A stretch of 11,676 bases of DNA from Nitrospina sp. (GTDB lineage Bacteria; Nitrospinota; Nitrospinia; Nitrospinales; VA-1). Where the stretch lies: contig JABJCF010000493.1 of assembly GCA_018665625.1 (NCBI GenBank), forward strand, positions 1-11,676, in the 5' to 3' direction. The notes under the pieces were generated by a model that was not told the origin of the DNA, did no database searches, and was given only the letters and a program-made list of their open reading frames with translations. This document shows, piece by piece, positions 6,899-11,676 of this stretch; the first letter of the stretch is position 1; the number at the start of each line of letters is the position of its first letter. The translations under genes and the position numbers were made by a program.

Positions 6899-8185
6899 CT
6901 ATCTGCCTTCCAAGTTTACGTAATCTCTTTTTGTCTCACCGGTATAGATTTGCCGGGGGCGGCTAATTCGGAATTGTTCATCCTCTTGCAACTCTTTCCA
7001 TTGGGCTATCCACCCTGGTAGGCGCCCCATAGCAAACATTACCGGAAACATATTTACTGGAATTTTTAGAGCCTTGTAAATCATACCGGAATAAAAGTCC
7101 ACATTAGGATAGAGCTTTTTCTCGATAAAATATTCATCGTTAATGGCGATATCTTCAAGTTGAAGGGCGATTTCGAGAAGGGGTTCTTTGTACCCTGGTT
7201 TATCCAGGATTTTGTGTGCCAGTTTCTTGATGATTCGGCTCCTCGGATCAAAATTCTTATATACCCGATGACCGAAACCCATCAGGCGAAAGGGATCATT
7301 CGAGTCTTTGGCCTTAGCGACATATTTTTTGACATCTCCTCCATGATCATAGATTTCCTGTAGCATTTCGATAACCGCTTGATTAGCTCCCCCGTGAAGA
7401 GGACCCCAAAGCGCATATATGGCTGATGATACCGACGCAAACAGGTTGCACATGGAGCTTCCGACAATCCTTGCTGCGCTTGTTGAACAGTTCTGCTCAT
7501 GGTCGGCGTGCAAGATCAACAAAACATCCAGCACTTTGGCTGCATCCGCATCGGGTTCATATTCTTCGCAGGGAAGGGAGAACATCATTTTTAGAAAATT
7601 TTCAGAATAACCCAGGGAGTTATCTGGATAGGGAAGCGGGAGGCCGATGGATTTTTTATAACTGTAGGCAGCAATGGTAGGCAGTTTTGCCATTAATCTG
7701 TGGATAGCTATTTCAATTTCTCTATCGTCTCGTACACTGAGTTCATTTTGATAAAATGTAGCAAGAGATCCTACCACCGCGCTGCATACGGCCATGGGGT
7801 GAGGGTTGTTAGGAAACCCGTCATAAAAATTCTTAATTGCCTCATGAACCATAGAATGGTGGACAATATGATAATTGAAATCCTCTAATTGTTTTTGAGT
7901 CGGCAGCTCACCGTAAATCAATAAGTAGGATGTTTCTATAAACGAACTTTTTTCTGCGATTTGTTCAATGGGGTAACCGCGATAAAGTAAAACTCCTTTT
8001 TCTCCATCGAGATAGGTGATCTTGCTTTTGCAGGACCCGGTGCTCATGAATCCTGGATCGAATGTAATCAAACCGGTATCTTTTCTCAATGCTGATATGT
8101 CTATTGCCTTTTCTCCAGTAGAACCTTCGAGAAGGGGGAGTTCATAGGTTTTTCCTTCATATGTGAGCGTCACCGTTTCTGTCAT
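6899..8185 (-). CDS. gltA: Citrate synthase (type II, GltA-like)
   Basis: The enzyme condenses oxaloacetate with acetyl-CoA to citrate at the entry of the TCA cycle. The frame is open from 8269, but the ATG at 8185 is chosen because a strong GGAGGG (8191-8196) sits five bases upstream. This yields 428 residues, nearly identical in length to E. coli GltA (427). Catalytic residues are His264 in WGPLHGGAN, His306 in GFGHRVYKNFDPRS and Asp363 in PNVDFYSG. LHADHEQNCSTSAAR (from 225) and the C-terminal ISRPRQIYTGETKRDY are also diagnostic. The N-terminal beta-rich segment (about 1-40) is typical of the hexameric, often NADH-sensitive class, though I did not verify the allosteric residues. It diverges from the symporter gene and converges on clpS with about 43 bases between stops and no obvious terminator. 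Confidence 0.97.
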   Translation of the reverse strand: MTETVTLTYEGKTYELPLLEGSTGEKAIDISALRKDTGLITFDPGFMSTGSCKSKITYLDGEKGVLLYRGYPIEQIAEKSSFIETSYLLIYGELPTQKQLEDFNYHIVHHSMVHEAIKNFYDGFPNNPHPMAVCSAVVGSLATFYQNELSVRDDREIEIAIHRLMAKLPTIAAYSYKKSIGLPLPYPDNSLGYSENFLKMMFSLPCEEYEPDADAAKVLDVLLILHADHEQNCSTSAARIVGSSMCNLFASVSSAIYALWGPLHGGANQAVIEMLQEIYDHGGDVKKYVAKAKDSNDPFRLMGFGHRVYKNFDPRSRIIKKLAHKILDKPGYKEPLLEIALQLEDIAINDEYFIEKKLYPNVDFYSGMIYKALKIPVNMFPVMFAMGRLPGWIAQWKELQEDEQFRISRPRQIYTGETKRDYVNLEGR

Positions 8186-8226
8186 TTTATCCCTCCGGTA
8201 AAGGTAGTCTGCTTTTGCCGTAACGA

Positions 8227-8255
8227 TTGCAAAGTATTCGTTAAACTGTATTATA
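8227..8255. promoter_or_regulatory. Overlapping divergent promoter elements between gltA and the symporter gene
   Basis: On the plus strand, TTGCAA (8227-8232) and TATTAT (8249-8254) are 16 bases apart and could drive the symporter gene. On the minus strand, a perfect TATAAT covers 8255-8250 and would give gltA a leader of about 58 bases, but its -35 region is poor. The two -10 elements share the same bases, so polymerase could not occupy both at once. The whole divergent region spans 8186-8303. Confidence 0.4.
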
Positions 8256-8303
8256 AACCGTGTTGGCAAAATTCCGAGAATTTTTGTTTTAAGGAAAACT
8301 TTG

Positions 8304-9536
8304 ATGAAAAATAACTTCCTTCTCTACTTGATGATTGCGGGGATTCTTTCTGGGATTCTCTGCGGGTGGATTTTTGGTGAAACCATGCTTTCCGTGGGCT
8401 GGATAGGGGATATGTTTTTGGATTCTCTAAAAATGCTCGTTGTTCCTTTGATTATTTCTTCTATGATCGTGGGTATTTCTGGTTTAGGGGATATAAGAAA
8501 AGTAGGTAAAACGGGATTGATCACACTGACTTATTTCATGGCCACCACAGGTGTCGCTGTGGGCATTGGCTTGGTAATGGTAAACATTATACAGCCTGGA
8601 GCATCAGTGGAAATGACTGTTGATAAAATTCCAGAGCACGTCGCCGAAAAAGAAGCCATAGGAATTACAGATATCTTACAGAGTTTTGTTTCGCCCAATC
8701 TGATTCATTCTATGGCTAACATGGAGATTCTTCCGCTCATTGTATTTTCTCTGGTATTTGGTGCTGTCCTGACTACATTGGGAGAGCCCGGAAAACAGGC
8801 GATCGCTTTTTTTGATACGGTCAATACTGCCATTATGAAAATTGTGCATTTGCTTATGTATTTTGCCCCCATTGGAGTGTTTGCGTTAATAGCTTCGAAA
8901 TTAGGCGCTGCGGGTGGTGGTGATTTGTTTTTAGCGGAATTGGCAAAAATAGGGAAATATGCCTGGACGGTTATCCTTGCTCTTTTAGTGCATGGCATTT
9001 TTGTCTTGCCTGCAATTTTGTATTTTGTGACTAGGAGAAACCCTATTCACTATTTTAAAAATTTAACGGCTGCACTGACCACGGCATTTTCAACAGCAAG
9101 TAGTTCTGCAACTTTGCCGGTTACTATTGAATGTGCAGAAGAAAATAATCAGGTCAGCAGAAAAGCATCCCTGTTTGTTCTTCCTTTGGGAGCCACAGTG
9201 AACATGAATGGCACCGCTCTCTATGAAGCGGTGGCGGTTATGTTTATAGCGCAAATGTTGGGCATTGAAATGGGATTTACAGAACAATTAATCGTTTTGA
9301 TCACCGCTACCCTCGCAGGTATTGGGGCAGCGGGAATTCCTGAAGCGGGCCTGGTGACTATGGTGATGGTCCTTCAGGCTGTTGGTTTGCCCTTGGAAGG
9401 AATTGGGATGTTGCTTTCTATTGATTGGTTTTTGGATCGTTGCCGAACAACGCTCAATGTTTGGGGTGATTCAGTGGGAGCGGCAGTGGTAGATACTCTC
9501 GAAGAAAAATGGGTTGAGGAAGGAGGAGACGCATGA
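8304..9536 (+). CDS. DAACS/SLC1-family dicarboxylate or amino-acid:cation symporter
   Basis: An inner-membrane secondary transporter of 410 residues with the family's eight membrane helices and two re-entrant hairpins. The first hairpin carries the Ser-rich STASSSATLPV (266-268 are SSS). Helix 7 has GATVNMNGTALYEAVAV (N300-T304). The second hairpin has GAAGIPEAGLVTM. Helix 8 reads IDWFLDRCRTTLNVWGD (D374, D378, R381, N385, D389). R381 aligns with the Arg (R397 in GltPh) that holds the side-chain carboxylate in glutamate/aspartate carriers, so an acidic amino acid or C4-dicarboxylate is the likely substrate. Helices 7 and 8 look closer to EAAT-type carriers than to E. coli GltP. A TTG sits directly before the ATG at 8304; the ATG is preferred because AAGGA (8291-8295) lies eight bases upstream. 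The substrate is not certain. Confidence 0.9.
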   Translation: MKNNFLLYLMIAGILSGILCGWIFGETMLSVGWIGDMFLDSLKMLVVPLIISSMIVGISGLGDIRKVGKTGLITLTYFMATTGVAVGIGLVMVNIIQPGASVEMTVDKIPEHVAEKEAIGITDILQSFVSPNLIHSMANMEILPLIVFSLVFGAVLTTLGEPGKQAIAFFDTVNTAIMKIVHLLMYFAPIGVFALIASKLGAAGGGDLFLAELAKIGKYAWTVILALLVHGIFVLPAILYFVTRRNPIHYFKNLTAALTTAFSTASSSATLPVTIECAEENNQVSRKASLFVLPLGATVNMNGTALYEAVAVMFIAQMLGIEMGFTEQLIVLITATLAGIGAAGIPEAGLVTMVMVLQAVGLPLEGIGMLLSIDWFLDRCRTTLNVWGDSVGAAVVDTLEEKWVEEGGDA

Positions 9537-9886
9537 TCACATTAGCATTAATTGGGTTAATCGTGGGGATACTGTCCTCCGTAAGCGGATTAGGTGGAGG
9601 GTTTATGGTTGTGCCATTGCTTATCTTTCTGGGACGAGAAGCAAAGCTGGCCGTTGGAACTTCGTTTGTCTTTATTTTATTGGTGGCCATTTCTTCTATC
9701 ATTGCTCACTATCGACTTGGCAACGTAGATATTAAAACCGGCTTAATTTTAGGATTGGGTGGGATCATCGGCGCACAAATTGGCCCTCAGGTTTTGCAGT
9801 ATGTTTCCGAGCAGAATTTCAAAAGAATTTTTGCTGTGCTGTTGGTGATAACAGCGGTGTGGATGTTTGTAGATTCTAAAAGCTGA
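9533..9886 (+). CDS. Half-length TauE/SafE (TSUP) family membrane protein
   Basis: An integral membrane protein of 117 residues. It shows the TauE/SafE repeat signature SGLGGGFMVVPLLIFLG (18-34), then AVGTSFVFILLVAISSIIAH, a Gly-rich helix GLILGLGGIIGAQIGPQVL (70-88) and a last helix at about 97-113. Family members usually run to 240-280 residues with two such repeats; this gene encodes just one, about four helices. The end is a clean stop, not a visible frameshift, so it appears to be a natural half-size form that would have to dimerise. The ATG overlaps the symporter stop (ATGA) and has a strong AGGAGG at 9521-9526, six bases away, so translation is coupled. Family members export sulfite, sulfoacetate or other organosulfur anions; the substrate here is unknown. 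Confidence 0.85.
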   Translation: MITLALIGLIVGILSSVSGLGGGFMVVPLLIFLGREAKLAVGTSFVFILLVAISSIIAHYRLGNVDIKTGLILGLGGIIGAQIGPQVLQYVSEQNFKRIFAVLLVITAVWMFVDSKS

Positions 9887-9887
9887 G

Positions 9888-10316
9888 TTAACTGTCACTC
9901 TTTTTGCACGTGCCGCGAACCAATCGCACTGCAAAAGGACCTTCCCCGAATTTGTTTATCCAACTGGAACGACCTTTTACAAGGCTGAACATCATGGCTC
10001 TTTCCCCATTGACAGTGTCTGTCCAGGTGCAGTCGGCTCCTTTAGCCTCAAATTCAGCGGGAATGTGTATTTCGTTGTTCCCGAAGTCTCGCTGACTGAA
10101 ACTTTTGTCGAAAATAGTTTTCACATCTTCAAGTTTCGGAATTCTCCAATCGTTGAACCCACCAAAGTTTGCCGTGTTTTGCTCTTCTGCAAATTTCATT
10201 GCTTTTTCCAGGTGAATCCACTTGCCCAAAACTTGTCTGGAATCTTTTTTAAACCAGGTTAACTCGGTTTGGCTATCTAAAATTGTATCGTTGCCATTGT
10301 CGGTAAATCGAGACAC
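9888..10316 (-). CDS. Single-domain DUF1566 (Lcl-like) protein, GTG start
   Basis: A 142-residue protein built from one DUF1566 domain, a family often found in surface or secreted proteins but without a fixed biochemical role. Seen in order: RFTDNGNDTILDSQTELTW (3-21), FNDWRIPKLEDV (54-65), TWTDT (97-101) and FAVRLVRG (128-135). The open frame reaches TTG at 10334, but GTG at 10316 is preferred: GAGG (10323-10326) lies six bases upstream and the protein then starts right at the domain. No signal peptide or membrane segment is present, unlike many relatives, so it is probably cytoplasmic. It is convergent with the half-TauE gene, one base between stops. The upstream gap (10317-10416) has no clear promoter. 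Confidence 0.8.
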   Translation of the reverse strand: MSRFTDNGNDTILDSQTELTWFKKDSRQVLGKWIHLEKAMKFAEEQNTANFGGFNDWRIPKLEDVKTIFDKSFSQRDFGNNEIHIPAEFEAKGADCTWTDTVNGERAMMFSLVKGRSSWINKFGEGPFAVRLVRGTCKKSDS

Positions 10317-10414
10317 GGTAAACCTCAAAATCAATTAGGAATTTATATTGAGATTATAGCAGGTTTTTTTTTCTAGATCAGGAGAAGAGTTTTTTGTAGA
10401 TAATGAGGCAAGGT

Positions 10415-10459
10415 AAAAAAAAAGCCGATAGAACAAACTGTTCTATCGGCTTTTTACCT
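10415..10459 (-). terminator. Strong intrinsic terminator of the secreted-protein gene
   Basis: GCCGATAGAACA (10424-10435) pairs perfectly with TGTTCTATCGGC (10439-10450) around a 3-base AAC loop, a 12-bp stem. It is flanked by nine A (10415-10423) on one side and five T (10451-10455) on the other. AGGTA on the left can pair further with TACCT on the right. Read on the minus strand, it follows the stop of the gene at 10488-10964 and ends in a run of nine T. Read on the plus strand, it is also terminator-like. Confidence 0.9.
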
Positions 10460-10487
10460 GTTTAAAACTACAGGTAGTAACTGGTGC

Positions 10488-10964
10488 TTATTTTACGTTT
10501 TGGTTCATGGTCGCATGGTTGACTTCGCAATCAGCCTGAGAAACCAGATTCTCCTGCATATAAGGATTGCCAAAAGGATCTGTGCGGTTGTCGTTCATTT
10601 GACTTCGATATTTCCCATCGGAGTTGTCTCCTCGACAGTCACCAACAACGAGTCCTACAACCACGCCTGCATCTTCTGGAGTTCTCCATTGCTTCCAGGA
10701 TTGGTCTGACTGAGAAGAACCAAATTGGTAGTCTACATTCACGCCTGATTCAGCTCGAGAGTATGTTGCTCTAGATCTGATGTTGGCTGCATTTGTGAGG
10801 GTTCGATTATGCGCGCCCATTTGCATGATGGTTTGTCCAACACCCATAACCTGAGCATTATTGTTTTGATCGTAGGCACCCGGAACTTGAGTGTCTGCTG
10901 AGGCAGTTGAGCATAAAGCCAATGCCATGGCACTTGCTGCTACAAACGTAATTACTTTCTTCAT
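10488..10964 (-). CDS. Unrecognised secreted protein, 158 residues
   Basis: I do not recognise this family. A clear Sec signal peptide is present: MKK, a hydrophobic core VITFVAASAMALALC, and a cleavage-type ASA before D24. C18 lies in the signal core without a proper lipobox (LALC), so a lipoprotein is unlikely. The mature part is about 135 residues, Asn/Gln/Asp-rich (QNNNAQVMG, GDNSDGKYRSQMNDNRTD), with two Cys (C110 in VGDCRGDN and C146 in QADCEVN) that could form a disulfide in the periplasm. The only hydrophobic mature stretch is AGVVVGLVVGDC. The ATG has a purine-rich AGAGGGGG about six bases upstream, and a strong terminator follows the stop, so it is a single-gene unit, perhaps well expressed. 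Confidence 0.85.
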   Translation of the reverse strand: MKKVITFVAASAMALALCSTASADTQVPGAYDQNNNAQVMGVGQTIMQMGAHNRTLTNAANIRSRATYSRAESGVNVDYQFGSSQSDQSWKQWRTPEDAGVVVGLVVGDCRGDNSDGKYRSQMNDNRTDPFGNPYMQENLVSQADCEVNHATMNQNVK

Positions 10965-11198
10965 TACTTTCCCCCTCTGGAAGGATGGTTTAGGATGTGA
11001 AACTTGCCTATCCTAACGATTTGTTAATTTTCGGGATATAGGCAGAAGGCTGTTTTTTTATTAAGTCGGAATCTTAAATAACGTAAGTCTATAGCTGTGG
11101 TAATTATTTGTTTTCTGCTGGCATAGATGCAGCACTGGAAAAATTAGGGGTAATTTTTTCTTGTTATAATGTAGGCATTAAGCTCATCTTTTCGAGGT
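10965..11198. other. Intergenic leader and promoter region of the secreted-protein gene
   Basis: These 234 bases contain no ORF of note and should hold the promoter of the minus-strand gene starting at 10964. I found no -35/-10 pair with good spacing. A 7-bp inverted repeat, TTAGGAT (10990-10996) and ATCCTAA (11010-11016), lies about 25 bases upstream of the start and could be an operator or a leader hairpin. Farther up, an A/T-only palindrome around GGGG (about 11139-11159) could weakly terminate the preceding gene. Confidence 0.4.
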
Positions 11199-11660
11199 CT
11201 ATTTAGGGGATGAAAATTCAATTCCCTGAAAGCTGTATTTGAGGTAACCGGGAAATTTTATGGAAAAAAAACCCGAGGCATAGGGTGGGTTAAAAGGCTG
11301 GGCGAGGACTTTATGAAAGTCATAGGCGCTTTCCTCACAGGACCGAAAAAAGCACCAGCGAAAATGAATAGGGCGGCTTTTATTTCGCTTTAAAACGTAA
11401 CCATATACATCACGTTCATTAAAGAAAAACTGCAAGACAAAATTCTCGTGGTTGACTTGGTAGGTTTTTCTTGCAGGTAATTTGGCCATCTCCATGGGAT
11501 TAGGCACTTGGGTGCTCAACTGAGGATATTTTTTTAAAGAAATTGGGTCAAAGGCAATGCCAGGGGAAGGACTTAGAATTAGCAGGGTGAAAACGAAAAT
11601 AAAGAGGGAAATTAGCTTTGCAATGTTTCTAAATCTGGACAAGTCAGGTATTCTTTCCAC
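11199..11660 (-). CDS. Unrecognised exported protein, about 150 residues, start uncertain
   Basis: I do not recognise this family. From GTG at 11660 it would be 153 residues. A basic stretch (RFRNIAK) is followed by a strongly hydrophobic segment LISLFIFVFTLLILSPSPGIA (16-36), a signal peptide with a likely cut after A36 or else a membrane anchor. The rest is basic and aromatic-rich (FVLQFFFNERDVYGYVLKRN, PIHFRWCFFRSCEESAYDF), with a Cys pair at 103 and 108. The GTG directly abuts the T run of a putative terminator at the window edge, which leaves no room for a ribosome site. TTG at 11642 (codon 7) is an alternative, with GGAAAG about 11 bases upstream, and would still keep the signal peptide. 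Confidence 0.65.
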   Translation of the reverse strand: MERIPDLSRFRNIAKLISLFIFVFTLLILSPSPGIAFDPISLKKYPQLSTQVPNPMEMAKLPARKTYQVNHENFVLQFFFNERDVYGYVLKRNKSRPIHFRWCFFRSCEESAYDFHKVLAQPFNPPYASGFFSIKFPGYLKYSFQGIEFSSPK

Positions 11661-11676
11661 AAAAAAAGCCGATAGA
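11661..11676 (-). terminator. Partial second copy of the GCCGATAGA terminator arm, cut by window edge
   Basis: The last 16 bases, AAAAAAAGCCGATAGA, are identical to bases 10417-10432 of the terminator described at 10415-10459, in the same orientation. If the matching arm follows beyond the edge, this is the T-run end of a terminator for another minus-strand gene just outside the window. Only half the structure is visible. Confidence 0.5.

Noticed and set aside
8186..8269. 28-residue N-terminal extension of citrate synthase
   Set aside because: Family length and a strong GGAGGG place the start at 8185; the extension covers the promoter region.
9884..9890. Convergent genes with one base between stops, suspected of being one disrupted gene
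   Set aside because: They lie on opposite strands, and each has its own intact family signature and stop codon, so it is simply tight packing.
11041..11062. Possible plus-strand terminator (short CAG/CTG stem followed by a T run)
   Set aside because: The stem is only three pairs and no plus-strand gene precedes it.
11162..11170. Plus-strand extended -10 (TGTTATAAT) that could start an antisense RNA to the gene at 11199-11660
   Set aside because: No -35 partner and no downstream plus-strand gene or terminator; AT-rich sequence gives such matches easily.

Overview
The window is an ordinary-looking stretch of a Gram-negative bacterial chromosome. It is densely coded, AT-leaning (roughly low-to-mid 40s % GC by eye), and shows no phage, insertion sequence, CRISPR array, tRNA or rRNA. 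The Gram-negative reading rests on an arabinose-5-phosphate isomerase (KdsD, first step to Kdo and LPS) and several exported proteins with Sec signal peptides. I cannot assign a phylum from the sequence. The mix of housekeeping genes with an EAAT-like symporter, a small DUF1566 protein and lineage-specific exported proteins would fit a marine Nitrospinota- or deltaproteobacteria-like genome, but that is only an impression.

Layout. 1-975 (-): kdsD, cut by the left edge. 1114-4191 (+): polA, a complete three-domain DNA polymerase I, then yraN nine bases later, behind a good sigma70-type promoter that diverges from kdsD. 4374-5535 (+): an Nfu-type iron-sulfur carrier with a TTG start, then an unrecognised 114-residue protein 16 bases downstream. 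5543-6412 (-): exported DUF3108 protein, convergent with the previous pair. 6535-6855 (+): clpS, with a promoter and a leader hairpin. 6899-8185 (-): citrate synthase gltA. 8304-9886 (+): an SLC1-type dicarboxylate/amino-acid symporter overlapping a half-length TauE/SafE permease by ATGA. 9888-10316 (-): single-domain DUF1566 protein, one base from the permease stop. 10488-10964 (-): unrecognised secreted protein with a strong terminator. 11199-11660 (-): another unrecognised exported protein. The right edge stops inside what looks like a second copy of the same terminator arm.

How the genes fit together. Most are independent housekeeping functions: LPS precursor synthesis, DNA repair and replication, Fe-S delivery, N-degron proteolysis and TCA entry. 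Two linkages have sequence support. gltA and the carboxylate/amino-acid symporter diverge from a shared 118-bp region with overlapping -10 elements, which would suit co-regulation of carbon uptake and TCA entry. The symporter and half-TauE genes are translationally coupled.

The points most worth a second look are the coupled half-size permease, the ClpS pocket with its two amino-group-contacting positions exchanged, the repeated terminator palindrome, and the three unrecognised small proteins. I see no clear evidence of a novel multi-gene system.
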